The position numbers were made by a program, and so were the translations under genes. The notes under the pieces were generated by a model, which was given only the letters and a program-made list of their open reading frames with translations, was not told the DNA's origin and did no database searches. Below are positions 1 to 8,339 of a DNA stretch of 64,000 nucleotides, one piece after another. How positions within the stretch are numbered: position 1 is the first letter of the stretch; every line of letters begins with the position of its first letter. Origin of the DNA: Rhizobium etli_C (lineage in GTDB: Bacteria; Pseudomonadota; Alphaproteobacteria; Rhizobiales; Rhizobiaceae); NCBI RefSeq assembly GCF_014198605.1, contig NZ_JACIHU010000007.1. One strand, written 5' to 3'.

Positions 1-841
1 CGCCCATGCAGTCCTTGTCGGCGGAGGCGCCGAATTCGCCGAGAAAGCCGCGCTTGTGGTTTTGCTTCAGCCAGGCGGTGACCCCGGCGATTGCCTCGAC
101 TGCGGCGGTGGCACCCTCGCAGGTCGGATGAGTTCCCGACGAATCGACGTCGAGATATTGGTGGACCTCGTAGGCGTAGAAATCGAGTGGATCGCGCACG
201 CCGAGCATCACCGTGCCGTTGGCGCCGCCGATCACGTCTTTTTCCCAGCTGTGGGCGCCGCTCCAGGCGGTGCCCGGTACGAGGATGAGGTTGCGCGCGC
301 CGACCGCCCGGATGCTGCGTATCGCGGCGTTGGCGGCATCGAGCCAGTCCGTTGCCTTGATGTCATGCGGCTCGTTCATCAGGCCGAAGAGCACGCCGTT
401 CTCATTGGCGAATTCGACCGCGAGCCTTGCCCAGAAGTCGGCGAATGCCGCGTCCGTCGCCGGCGCAGTGCCGATCTGTACCTTGTCGTAATAGCCGAAA
501 TTATGCGGGTCGAGCAGGACGGCCATGCCGTGTTTGCGGATCAAAGCAGCGGCATCTTTGATCCGCTTGATTTCGTCATCGTCGAGCCGGCCGCCGAGCG
601 CCGGCTGCAGCCGCTCCCAGCGGAAGGGCAGCCGGATGATCGTCATGCCTTTCCTAGCGAAATAGCCGATCGTCTCTTCGCTCGGATAGATGTAGTTCGT
701 ACCGTAGGTGGCGTCGCGCTCGCCATATTCGCCACCGGACAGATTGACGCCGCGATAGCAGGGCTTGTCGGCCGCAATCGCCGGCGACGGGATGAGGGCG
801 GCCGCAAGCAGCAGCGCCGTCAGATGTCGTGTCGTCCTCAT
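1..841 (-). CDS. Secreted glycoside hydrolase family 5 endoglucanase (3' end cut by window edge)
   Basis: Reading the minus strand from the ATG at 841 gives 280 residues with no stop before the window edge, so the C-terminus is missing. Residues 1-24 look like a signal peptide ending in AIA. The rest fits the GH5 (cellulase-type) barrel: the NEP motif puts the acid/base glutamate at E157, H227 and Y229 lie in VHQY, and FLGEFG gives the nucleophile E269. A GAGGGA Shine-Dalgarno lies just upstream. GH5 enzymes of this type hydrolyse beta-1,4-glucans. Being divergent from a Wzz-like polysaccharide gene, it could trim or release cellulose or another exopolysaccharide; that role is inferred. Confidence 0.88.
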   Translation of the reverse strand, partial: MRTTRHLTALLLAAALIPSPAIAADKPCYRGVNLSGGEYGERDATYGTNYIYPSEETIGYFARKGMTIIRLPFRWERLQPALGGRLDDDEIKRIKDAAALIRKHGMAVLLDPHNFGYYDKVQIGTAPATDAAFADFWARLAVEFANENGVLFGLMNEPHDIKATDWLDAANAAIRSIRAVGARNLILVPGTAWSGAHSWEKDVIGGANGTVMLGVRDPLDFYAYEVHQYLDVDSSGTHPTCEGATAAVEAIAGVTAWLKQNHKRGFLGEFGASADKDCMG

Positions 842-977
842 GGCTATCCCTCGCAGTCGCGGCAAACGCCAACATCTCTATGGCCGCCAGTATCTTAACC
901 GTCCGTTAGCTAAGAATTTCTAAAGTCTCGGCACCTCGGCTTCAGTCTTTCACGCTGGGCGGGACACGAGTGCGCGT

Positions 978-2591
978 ATGAGCCAGTATGACAGGAATAG
1001 AGTAAGCCGGCTGCCCGGCTGGCGCAGTTATGAGCCGCCCCAGGCTGCGCCGGAAGGCGTGCGCCTGCGCAGTCCTGTCGTCCGCCCGGATGATTTCGCC
1101 CGCCCGGCGCCCGAACCCTCTCCGCCGCCTTTCGTGCCGCTGCCGGCCAACGTTGCGCAAACGCGCCGATACGAGCAGCCGTCGCCTCCGCCTGCCGAGC
1201 GGCCTGCGGCCGATCTGCCGCCGCAGAGCACATCGGCACCACCCGCAGCCCCGCTTCTTGATCTCCGCTCCAGCATCGCGGCGATCTGGAGCCGCCGGCT
1301 GGTGGTGCTTGCCCTGGCCCTGATCGGCGCGGTCGCCGGCGGCGCGGTGGCGCCGTTCATCGGCCAGAAATACACCGCCGTCAGCAGCCTCTATTTCGAT
1401 CCGCGCCAGATCGGCCTTGCCGAGGCCGGTGCGCAATCTTCCGGTCCGTCGCCGGAAATGATCTCGGCGCTGATCGACAGCCAGGTGCAGATCCTGACCT
1501 CGGGCAATGTGCTGCGTCGCGTCGTCGAGGCGATGAAGCTCGATCAGGATCCGGAGTTCACCGGCGGCCGGACCGATGGCGCTGCCGTCATCGGCACCCT
1601 GCAGAAGGCGCTTGTCATCACCCGCCAGGCCACCACCTATGTCGTTTCGCTTGCCGCGACGACCAATGATCCGGAAAAATCGGCAAGGCTTGCCAACCAG
1701 GTCGTCACCGCCTTCACCGAAGAGGAGAACAGCGCCTCGAACGGCCTCTACGAAAACACCTCCTCGACGCTCGACGGACGCCTCGACGACCTGCGCCAGA
1801 AGGTGCTGGAGGCCGAGCAGGCGGTCGAGACCTTCCGCGCCGACAACGACATGGCCGCGACCGAGGGCAACCTGATTTCCGATCAGCGGCTCGCCTCGCT
1901 GAACACGCTGCTGGTGACGGCGCAGGAAAAGACCATCCAGGCGAAGGCACGCGCCGACGCCGTCGCCGATCTGCGCGTCGAAGACATCGTCGCCGGCAAT
2001 CAGACCGAGGGCAGCGCCACCTCGCCGCTGGTCAGCCTGCGCCAGCAATATGCCAGCCAGGCCGCCGCCGTCGGCAGCCTCGAAAGCCAGATGGGCACGC
2101 GTCATCCGCGTCTGCAGGCGGCCCGCTCCTCGCTGCAGAGCATATCAGGCGAAATCAAGGGTGAATTGCAGCGCCTCGCCACCTCGGCACGGGGCGAATA
2201 CGAGCAGGCGAAGGCCGCCGAAGACAGCATTGCCAAGGAGCTTGCCGTCCAAAAGGCGCTGCAGGCGACGACCTCGGACAAGCAGGTGGAACTGAACGAA
2301 TTGCAGCGCAAGGCGACGGCGGCGCGCGATATCTACGAGACGGTACTGAAGCGCTCGAGCCAGACGAGCGAGGAGCAGAACCTCAGCCAGAGCAACATTC
2401 GCGTCATCTCGCCGGCCGAACCGCCGGTCAAGGCTGATGGCCCGGGAAAAAAGATCCTGCTGGTCGCCGGTATCATCGGCGGCCTCCTTGCCGGTTTCGT
2501 CGTCGGCGCCGGCTTTGCGATTCTCGCCGGCCTCTTCCGCCATCCCATCATCAGAAGTTATTTCAGGAAAACGCCCGCTGCGGCTGCTTGA
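978..2591 (+). CDS. Wzz/GumC-family polysaccharide chain-length or export protein without kinase domain
   Basis: The 537-residue protein has a proline-rich cytoplasmic N-terminus (about 1-105), a first membrane segment near 108-130, and a long periplasmic part rich in predicted coiled coil (about 280-460). The GNVR-type stretch LNELQRKATAARDIYE comes before a second membrane segment near 493-517 and a short basic tail. This is the layout of polysaccharide co-polymerases such as GumC and the N-terminal half of ExoP. The cytoplasmic tyrosine-kinase/ATPase domain of ExoP is absent. It probably sits in the inner membrane and sets chain length or supports export. The divergent GH5 gene suggests a shared polysaccharide substrate, which is inference. 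Confidence 0.85.
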   Translation: MSQYDRNRVSRLPGWRSYEPPQAAPEGVRLRSPVVRPDDFARPAPEPSPPPFVPLPANVAQTRRYEQPSPPPAERPAADLPPQSTSAPPAAPLLDLRSSIAAIWSRRLVVLALALIGAVAGGAVAPFIGQKYTAVSSLYFDPRQIGLAEAGAQSSGPSPEMISALIDSQVQILTSGNVLRRVVEAMKLDQDPEFTGGRTDGAAVIGTLQKALVITRQATTYVVSLAATTNDPEKSARLANQVVTAFTEEENSASNGLYENTSSTLDGRLDDLRQKVLEAEQAVETFRADNDMAATEGNLISDQRLASLNTLLVTAQEKTIQAKARADAVADLRVEDIVAGNQTEGSATSPLVSLRQQYASQAAAVGSLESQMGTRHPRLQAARSSLQSISGEIKGELQRLATSARGEYEQAKAAEDSIAKELAVQKALQATTSDKQVELNELQRKATAARDIYETVLKRSSQTSEEQNLSQSNIRVISPAEPPVKADGPGKKILLVAGIIGGLLAGFVVGAGFAILAGLFRHPIIRSYFRKTPAAAA

Positions 2592-2651
2592 TCACGACCC
2601 TCGGTTTTCCTACATCCTATGGGCGGCCGACGATGCCGGCAGGAGAGTTCC

Positions 2652-2984
2652 ATGCGGCTTGTGATGATGTTTCCGATATTGCTCGTTGCCCTATCAGGCC
2701 TCGCGCCGGCGTCCGCCTTTGCCGTCGACTGGTCAAAACCGGTGAATTCGGACGTTCAAGCCCTCTATCCCTACAAGGGCCTGCCCGGCGTCAAGGCGCA
2801 GCCGGACAAAAAGGAAGAGGAATCCTATAATTGCCGCACTGAAACGGTCCAGATCCGCCGCCGCTACGACGAGATCTTCCGCTCCGGCGGCATGCCGACG
2901 CTGATGTATGTCTGCGAACGCGACGGCTTCGTCAGCATGGGCGGCAAGGTGCCGCTGCGCGGCCACTATCAACCGGTGCGCTAA
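2652..2984 (+). CDS. Small exported protein of unknown function
   Basis: The start at 2652 is chosen because AGGAGAG sits just upstream and a clear signal peptide follows (hydrophobic residues 3-19, AFA at 22-24); an upstream in-frame start at 2619 would bury it. The mature part is about 86 residues, charged, with two cysteines (in YNCRTETV and YVCERDGF) that could form a disulfide in the periplasm. I recognise no family. It lies 60 bases after the Wzz-like gene on the same strand and may be cotranscribed with it. Confidence 0.65.
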   Translation: MRLVMMFPILLVALSGLAPASAFAVDWSKPVNSDVQALYPYKGLPGVKAQPDKKEEESYNCRTETVQIRRRYDEIFRSGGMPTLMYVCERDGFVSMGGKVPLRGHYQPVR

Positions 2985-3015
2985 AGGTCGGCGGCGCAAG
3001 CCGCTACCGGCCTCC

Positions 3016-4173
3016 TTAAGCTTCCAACCAGATCAATTCCAGGCCAGGCCTTTGCAGATAGGGCATACTGCCGATCGCAGCGCGAGCCTTCAGCGGGTTG
3101 AGGCCGATGAACAGCGCCTCTGCATCGTCGGCGATATCAATCGGCGCGATTACAGGATGGCCGAAATGTTCGGTGTTCTGCAGGCCAGGATTCTGGTCAA
3201 GGAAGGCTGTCAGCTCGATATCGCCGGCGATACGGCTGAAGATCCAGCTTCCATAAAAGCCCGCACCATAGATCGCGGCCTTCCGTCCGCGGAGGGAGGC
3301 GGCCCGTTTCTCGATGCCGGCGGCTGAAGCTCGCCAGAAATCGCAGATCTCCAGCCCGCGCGCGACGGAACGCTGGACGAGAGCGACGTCCTGCTTTTGC
3401 CGGACCGGCGTTTCGCTGCGAACGGCGACGACAAAGAAGGCGCCGGGGAAGGATGTCGTGTCGATCGTGGATACTTCGAAGCCGCCCGCAGCCAGCGCCC
3501 GGCGCAGTGAAGCCTCGCTGAAATGATTGACGTGATCTGCTACCGTCATGTCGCCGGGGTTGGCCGAAACATCGGGCATCGATAGCAGGAGCGTGCCGCG
3601 CGGCTTCAGGAGCTTGTGTATCTCCCGAATGAAACTGACCGGATCGGCTACGTGCTCGATCACGAAATGGCTCATCGCCGCATCGAAGCGGCCGTTCCAT
3701 GCAGCAGGAACCTCGTAGGTTGCTTGCGCATGCAGCGCGATCCAGCCGCTCCAGGCTGGAGCGTAGTCGGTGGAAACATCGAAAACGTGAGGCTCGATAT
3801 CCGGCCTTGCGGCGATGATCTTGCGCAGCGTATCGGCCTTTGCCGCGCCGTAGTCCAGAAGCTTGGCCCCCTGCGGAAGGTCGAGCAAACGGCATGCAAT
3901 CTGGGCCTGATGATCCGTTCGGTAAATGATGGTGCCGTCGGGCTTGACCGCAAAGATCTGGTCATGGCCTTCGCTATTCAGCGAAATGCGATAGCCGGTA
4001 TCGTAGAAGGCTTTGATATCGGGAATCTCGTCGCATTGCGCATGGCCGCATCCGTCGCAGACATAAACGCGCGTCGGAACGTCGAGAAGGGTCATGATGG
4101 AGGTTAGAGCAGGCGCCGGCTTTTCGTAGGCCGGCGCGGCAATCTTCCCACCGCAGACGCGGCAAGTCGTCAT
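3016..4173 (-). CDS. Class I SAM methyltransferase of the sugar-cluster type with zinc-finger N-terminus
   Basis: The 385-residue protein begins with two CxxC pairs (CRVC near residue 4, CDGC near 39) that probably bind zinc. A class I methyltransferase core follows (LLDYGAAKAD as the SAM loop, HFVIEHVADP as the post-core motif), then a C-terminal Rossmann-like part (IYGAGFYGSW). This is the three-part plan of nucleotide-sugar C-methyltransferases, although the Y-H-E-H active-site string of the paralogue at 10120-11355 is not obvious here. It is last in the sugar operon and its ATG overlaps the preceding stop by 4 bases. Substrate unknown; O-methylation or a non-sugar substrate is possible. 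Confidence 0.8.
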   Translation of the reverse strand: MTTCRVCGGKIAAPAYEKPAPALTSIMTLLDVPTRVYVCDGCGHAQCDEIPDIKAFYDTGYRISLNSEGHDQIFAVKPDGTIIYRTDHQAQIACRLLDLPQGAKLLDYGAAKADTLRKIIAARPDIEPHVFDVSTDYAPAWSGWIALHAQATYEVPAAWNGRFDAAMSHFVIEHVADPVSFIREIHKLLKPRGTLLLSMPDVSANPGDMTVADHVNHFSEASLRRALAAGGFEVSTIDTTSFPGAFFVVAVRSETPVRQKQDVALVQRSVARGLEICDFWRASAAGIEKRAASLRGRKAAIYGAGFYGSWIFSRIAGDIELTAFLDQNPGLQNTEHFGHPVIAPIDIADDAEALFIGLNPLKARAAIGSMPYLQRPGLELIWLEA

Positions 4174-5024
4174 TCGGCCGCCTCACGCTGAACGGAAAGT
4201 TCGGGGAGGACGTCGACGAACTTCACGCCGGCGGCAAACGAACCCTTCCAGCCGATGCGAATGCCGACCGGCTCTAGGTAGTTGAAGTAACGGAACTGGA
4301 TGCTCCAGCGAGGCGTCGTCGAGACGTTGTGGCCCGACTGGTGCAGCGTCAGGAAGTCCATCAGCACGAGATCGCCGGGGTTCGTCAGCGGAGCGACATG
4401 CTTGTAGCGGGCAAGGCGCTCTTCGGCGCGGTCGAGATGCAGCGCATAAGCGCCCGTCTTGCCGGCGCCGGCATCATCTTCGTAAACCGGAACCAGACCT
4501 TCGACATGCGAACCTTCGGCAATCTGTACGGGTCCCATTTCCTGCGTGACCGGCAGAAGTGGCGTCCAGAAGACGACGCCATCGACACTTCGCAGCTGGC
4601 CGGGAAATTCCTGATGCCATTGAGCGCGGAACTTTTCTTCGCCCGGATTGTCGATGCGGATGCCGTAGCCGCCGGCGGCAATACCCGGGACGCTCTCCGG
4701 ACGCAGTGCCTTGAAGGCTTGGTCATTGGCGCTGTTGGTAACGAGGCGCATGAAGGCGGGGATCTGCTTGACCGCGTCATAGACCTCGCCACCCCATGAG
4801 CGGTTCGTGGCGATCAGCTTCGGATAGGCAATGGTCATTGCCTCATGCGTGGTTTCGGTCGGGGCATCGACGCCATACTTCCTGCAGATGACCTCAAGGA
4901 TTTGGCGGATTCCCTCCTGAATGGGGGCGATGTCAGCGGCCGGATCATAGAAACCCGGAATGACGAGGTAGCCCTTGGTGCCGAAATCAACGCGCAGGCT
5001 GTCGGTGATTTTTGCGTGTGTCAT
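4170..5024 (-). CDS. Phytanoyl-CoA dioxygenase (PhyH)-family Fe(II)/2-oxoglutarate oxygenase
   Basis: The start at 5024 is chosen over one 36 bases further upstream because its ATGA overlaps the stop of the previous gene, as at other joints in this operon. The 284-residue protein has probable iron ligands in QWHQEFPG (an HxE variant of the usual HxD) and a distal histidine in LTLHQSGHN. An arginine in PRWSIQFRY probably holds 2-oxoglutarate. PhyH-family members hydroxylate small molecules, including sugar or lipid precursors. Its place between WbqC-like and methyltransferase genes suggests it hydroxylates the sugar or an acyl group attached to it; the substrate cannot be read from sequence. 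Confidence 0.82.
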   Translation of the reverse strand: MTHAKITDSLRVDFGTKGYLVIPGFYDPAADIAPIQEGIRQILEVICRKYGVDAPTETTHEAMTIAYPKLIATNRSWGGEVYDAVKQIPAFMRLVTNSANDQAFKALRPESVPGIAAGGYGIRIDNPGEEKFRAQWHQEFPGQLRSVDGVVFWTPLLPVTQEMGPVQIAEGSHVEGLVPVYEDDAGAGKTGAYALHLDRAEERLARYKHVAPLTNPGDLVLMDFLTLHQSGHNVSTTPRWSIQFRYFNYLEPVGIRIGWKGSFAAGVKFVDVLPELSVQREAAE

Positions 5025-5746
5025 GATGTGACCGTTTCCTCCTTCAGGAAGTCTTGCCACGTTACGGTGGCTGGGATGAGACAGTTACGTGCCTCGGGGC
5101 CCATTCGGGCGATAAGATCGAGTACAGAAACATAGGGCGTGAACGCACCGACGGGCTGTGGCCAGGGGGTACGGCTGTAATTCATGTATTCCACCCGCAC
5201 GCCGGCCTGTTCGAAGGCCGTATGGTCGACATAGTTCGCCGCGCCGTGGCCCGTTAGATACCGGGTGCCGCAGGCCTTCAGCACTATACCGAGTACACGC
5301 TGCCAGGATGTGCCCTCGACATCCATCTCGCTTGTTTTCTCGATCTTCCGGTTCGCACCGATGCCAAGATAGCGTGCGGGTTCCTCGATGCTGGCAATCA
5401 GCAACGCCAGAAGGGAGGAATGGCGATAGACGTTGTCGAAGATCGAAAGCGCATCGTCAATGAAGGGAGCGCCGAGCAGCGATTGGCGCAGAAGCGCGCG
5501 ATGGCTTGCCTTCCAGTCATCGCCCGCAGCGGTGAGTTCGGAGATCTTTTGGAAACTGCCCTTGCCGGCAAGTGGAATCGTCATCCAGCAGCGGTCGTTG
5601 CCGCGCAGAAGCTGGATACGGTTGGTGAAGCTGCCCTTTGAGAATTGGGTGTCATCCAGATAGATATAGCTGTCAGCGAGCATCAACTGCTCGAAGAAAC
5701 CGGGCCAGGGAAAGAGCATCGGTTGGGTAATGACGACGGCGGTCAA
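5021..5746 (-). CDS. WbqC-like family protein
   Basis: The 241-residue protein opens with VVITQPMLFPWPGFFEQLML followed by YIYLDDTQFSKGSFTNR, the conserved start of the WbqC-like family found in many O-antigen and capsule loci. The biochemical role of WbqC proteins is not settled; links to amino-sugar acylation have been suggested. It lies 1 base after the GNAT gene and overlaps the PhyH gene by 4 bases, so the three are probably translated together. That context supports a role in modifying an amino group of the sugar, which remains inference. Confidence 0.85.
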   Translation of the reverse strand: MTAVVITQPMLFPWPGFFEQLMLADSYIYLDDTQFSKGSFTNRIQLLRGNDRCWMTIPLAGKGSFQKISELTAAGDDWKASHRALLRQSLLGAPFIDDALSIFDNVYRHSSLLALLIASIEEPARYLGIGANRKIEKTSEMDVEGTSWQRVLGIVLKACGTRYLTGHGAANYVDHTAFEQAGVRVEYMNYSRTPWPQPVGAFTPYVSVLDLIARMGPEARNCLIPATVTWQDFLKEETVTS

Positions 5747-5747
5747 A

Positions 5748-6302
5748 TTAATTGTCCTCCAATCGCCGCTCGAAAAGCATCACATCACGCGGGACGCCGT
5801 TGGCGTCGGTGAAATGGGCTTCGAGAAGCCCAACCTTGCGATAGCCGAGCGACAGATGCAGCCGGATAGAGGCAGCGTTGTCGATATCGATTTCGGCCAT
5901 CAGTTTGCGAAGACCGAGCACACGGGAAGCATGGAGCATAAGTTCGGCAAGTGCTGCGCGTCCCAGGCCGATGCCGCGCGCCTCCTCCGTCAGAACGATG
6001 CCGCCGTAGCCGTTTGCATTCCGGCGATGGACCTGGGTGATCTGCGCATAACCGGCAGCCTTGCCACTGGCCCGATCTTCGATGATGAGAAATGCCCCGC
6101 CCATCTCATTGCACCGTCGTTCGATCCAGTCGCCGAGCGCCGCATCATCGGTCGCATCGGGCACTGTCAGCAGGAGCGACTGGAGCGCGCGATCACGGCG
6201 GAGGGAAAAGAGCAGCGGCCGGTCGCCATCCTCCACCCCACGCAGTCCGACCGACGCCTGATGTGGAAGGTGGCGATGGCTCCCCATCATTTGCGGATGC
6301 AT
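5748..6302 (-). CDS. GNAT N-acetyltransferase of the sugar operon
   Basis: The 184-residue protein has a GNAT fold with the acetyl-CoA loop near EEARGIGLGRAAL and the late motif NAASIRLHLSLGYRKVG. The start at 6302 lies inside the end of the preceding gene (16-base overlap), but a strong GGGAGG Shine-Dalgarno precedes it by about 9 bases; ATGs at 6290 and 6287 lack one. In an operon with a PLP sugar aminotransferase, the natural proposal is N-acetylation of the new amino sugar, as PseH-type enzymes do. Other GNAT substrates cannot be excluded. Confidence 0.82.
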   Translation of the reverse strand: MHPQMMGSHRHLPHQASVGLRGVEDGDRPLLFSLRRDRALQSLLLTVPDATDDAALGDWIERRCNEMGGAFLIIEDRASGKAAGYAQITQVHRRNANGYGGIVLTEEARGIGLGRAALAELMLHASRVLGLRKLMAEIDIDNAASIRLHLSLGYRKVGLLEAHFTDANGVPRDVMLFERRLEDN

Positions 6303-7039
6303 TTGAGATATCCTCCCGGCGAGCTGGATAGCACCAGCTTGCCGTTCAGGGGCTCGTCAGTCTCGAAACGATCGGTTTCCTTGAGATAGGCGTTGAGCGC
6401 TGCATAGGGCTCGTCACCGGGATACCAGATCTTCGAGCGTTTGGTCGGCGTCTGCGACATGTCTCCGCGGCCGAGCAGGGTATCTGCGATGACGATATAC
6501 TGGCCTTCGGTGACCAGCGGGCCATAGCTGCGCAGCTCGTCGAGGACGTGATCGCGACTGTGATCGCTGTCGAGGACGACCATGACGGAGGCGCCGGCTG
6601 GGATTTCGCCCTTGACCTTTGCAAGCGTCTCGGCTGTCGTCGATGGGCCTTCGATGAGCGTGATCAACGGCGAGAGCGGGTGACTCTCGATCGAATCGCG
6701 GTTATGGGCGCGGATATCGATATCGACGCCGATCACCTTGCCCTTGCCGATCACCTTCAGCAGCGAAGCCATGAAGATCATCGAGCCGCCACGCGCTACG
6801 CCCGTTTCGATGATGATGTCGGGCTTGGTGTCCCAGATCACTTCCTGCGTGGCCATCACGTCGGCCGGCATCTGGATGATCGGAACGCCCATCCAGGACC
6901 AGAGATAGGCGTAGTCATATTTGTCCAGCGTTACCAACGTGTTCAACGCCTGCTGGAAGGCTTCCTCGTCCTTACCGAGTGCAAGCGCCATCGCGCGCTT
7001 GTTGACTTCAAATTCGAGGCGGTCATCCTTGGTGGTCAT
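6287..7039 (-). CDS. CmcI/cephalosporin hydroxylase-family protein (SAM-dependent methyltransferase fold)
   Basis: The 250-residue protein matches the CmcI-like family: ETGVARGGSMIFMASLL as the SAM-binding loop, VIGVDIDIR as the acidic strand, and VVLDSDHSRDHVLDEL with the acidic and histidine residues used for metal or catalysis. Despite the family name, many members are O-methyltransferases of sugars (rhamnosyl O-methyltransferase type). It stands 31 bases downstream of the aminotransferase gene on the same strand. An O-methylation of the cluster's sugar is the simplest reading. Confidence 0.85.
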   Translation of the reverse strand: MTTKDDRLEFEVNKRAMALALGKDEEAFQQALNTLVTLDKYDYAYLWSWMGVPIIQMPADVMATQEVIWDTKPDIIIETGVARGGSMIFMASLLKVIGKGKVIGVDIDIRAHNRDSIESHPLSPLITLIEGPSTTAETLAKVKGEIPAGASVMVVLDSDHSRDHVLDELRSYGPLVTEGQYIVIADTLLGRGDMSQTPTKRSKIWYPGDEPYAALNAYLKETDRFETDEPLNGKLVLSSSPGGYLKCIRK

Positions 7040-7070
7040 AACTGTCTGAAACCTTCTCTATATTCTGCGC

Positions 7071-8219
7071 TCAGGCCGACTGACGGAGGTGAACGGCGTC
7101 CCTGTCCTGATGGCTGCGGACGACCGAGATCAGCGTCTGCGCCACGCGATCGATATCGGCCTCGCTCATGTCGTGGTAGCTCGGCAGGTTGATCGCCCGC
7201 GCTGGGATGCTCCAGGCATTGATATTGGCCGGTTTGTCCTCGAACATCGAAAGGCTGGAAAGCGGGTGGAAGAAGACGCGCGCATCGATATCGGCGGCTT
7301 CGAAAGCCTGCTGCAGCATTTCGCGGGTGATGCCGGTAGCGGGATGGAAGACGGCAGTCGGCATCCAGGCGCCGTTGATCGTGCCGGTATATTCCGGGTT
7401 CATGCTGATGCCGTTGAGCGTCGAGAGGCGCACCATATAGGCCGCGAGAATTTCCCGCTTGCGGGCGACAAGTTCCTCGATGCGCTCGAGCTGGGCGCAG
7501 CCGATGGCCGCCTGGACGTTGGACATCTTGTATTTGAAACCGATCGCATCCGGCCAGAACTGTTTCTTCTGGCTGCGGGCACGGCCGTGGTTGCTAAGCG
7601 TCAGCACCTTTTCATAGAAATCGGCATTGCTGGTGACGAACATGCCGCCTTCACCCGTGGTCAGCGTCTTGGTGCCGTGGAAGGAGAATGTGCCGAAGGT
7701 GCCGATTGAGCCGGCGCGGCGGCCGTGCCAGACCGAGCCGATCGCCTCGGCAGCGTCTTCGATCACGGCGATGCCGCTTCGCTTGCCGATCTCGATCAGG
7801 GCATCCATGTCGCAGAGATTGCCATAGATGTGCGTGGCGATGATCGCCTTAGTGCGCGGTGTGATAGAGCGCTCGACTGCGGCGGGATCGATGCACCATG
7901 TATCGGGCAGTACGTCGACGAAGACGGGGCTCGCGCCGAGATGCATGACAGGCGCTACGGTCGCCACCCAGTTCGCATCCGCAAGGATCACTTCGTCACC
8001 GGGGCCGATGCCGAGTGCGGCAAGCCCCATATGCATCGCGCCGGTGCAGCACGATGTCGCGATCGCAAAGCCGCTACCGAGATGGGTGGCGAAATCGCGT
8101 TCGAAGCGATTGATGTAATCGTAGCAGTGCGCGCCCCAGCCGTTCGCGGCAGCATCGGCGGCATAACCGGTTTCCAGCTCGGTGATCGATGGTTTGGTGT
8201 AGAATATCCTGTTCGTCAT
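7071..8219 (-). CDS. DegT/DnrJ/EryC1/StrS-family PLP sugar aminotransferase
   Basis: The 382-residue protein has all marks of sensory/sugar aminotransferases: TSCCTGAMHMGLAALG, DANWVATVAPV, the PLP-contacting aspartate in VIEDAAEAIG, and the Schiff-base lysine K184 in SFHGTKTLTTGEGGM. The lysine matters: RfbH-type dehydrases of CDP-dideoxyhexose pathways carry histidine there, so this is an aminotransferase and not a 3-dehydrase. It resembles perosamine-type enzymes that aminate C-4 of a 4-keto-6-deoxy sugar. With rfbF-rfbG in the operon, the likely substrate is CDP-4-keto-6-deoxyglucose or its C-methyl or epimer form. Confidence 0.9.
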   Translation of the reverse strand: MTNRIFYTKPSITELETGYAADAAANGWGAHCYDYINRFERDFATHLGSGFAIATSCCTGAMHMGLAALGIGPGDEVILADANWVATVAPVMHLGASPVFVDVLPDTWCIDPAAVERSITPRTKAIIATHIYGNLCDMDALIEIGKRSGIAVIEDAAEAIGSVWHGRRAGSIGTFGTFSFHGTKTLTTGEGGMFVTSNADFYEKVLTLSNHGRARSQKKQFWPDAIGFKYKMSNVQAAIGCAQLERIEELVARKREILAAYMVRLSTLNGISMNPEYTGTINGAWMPTAVFHPATGITREMLQQAFEAADIDARVFFHPLSSLSMFEDKPANINAWSIPARAINLPSYHDMSEADIDRVAQTLISVVRSHQDRDAVHLRQSA

Positions 8220-8339
8220 GTCTTATTCTCTTGGGATGAGGGCCTGGAACTCGCAAAGCCAGGGCACATTAAAACTGACTAACGCATGAAACTGGCGCGA
8301 GGCTTAGCGTAGGCCGCATCGCTCCGCGCGCCATCCGCC

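Noticed and set aside
895..909. TTAACCGTCCGTTAG as a CtrA box
   Set aside because: One mismatch in the second half-site; kept only as a remark under the GH5/Wzz finding.
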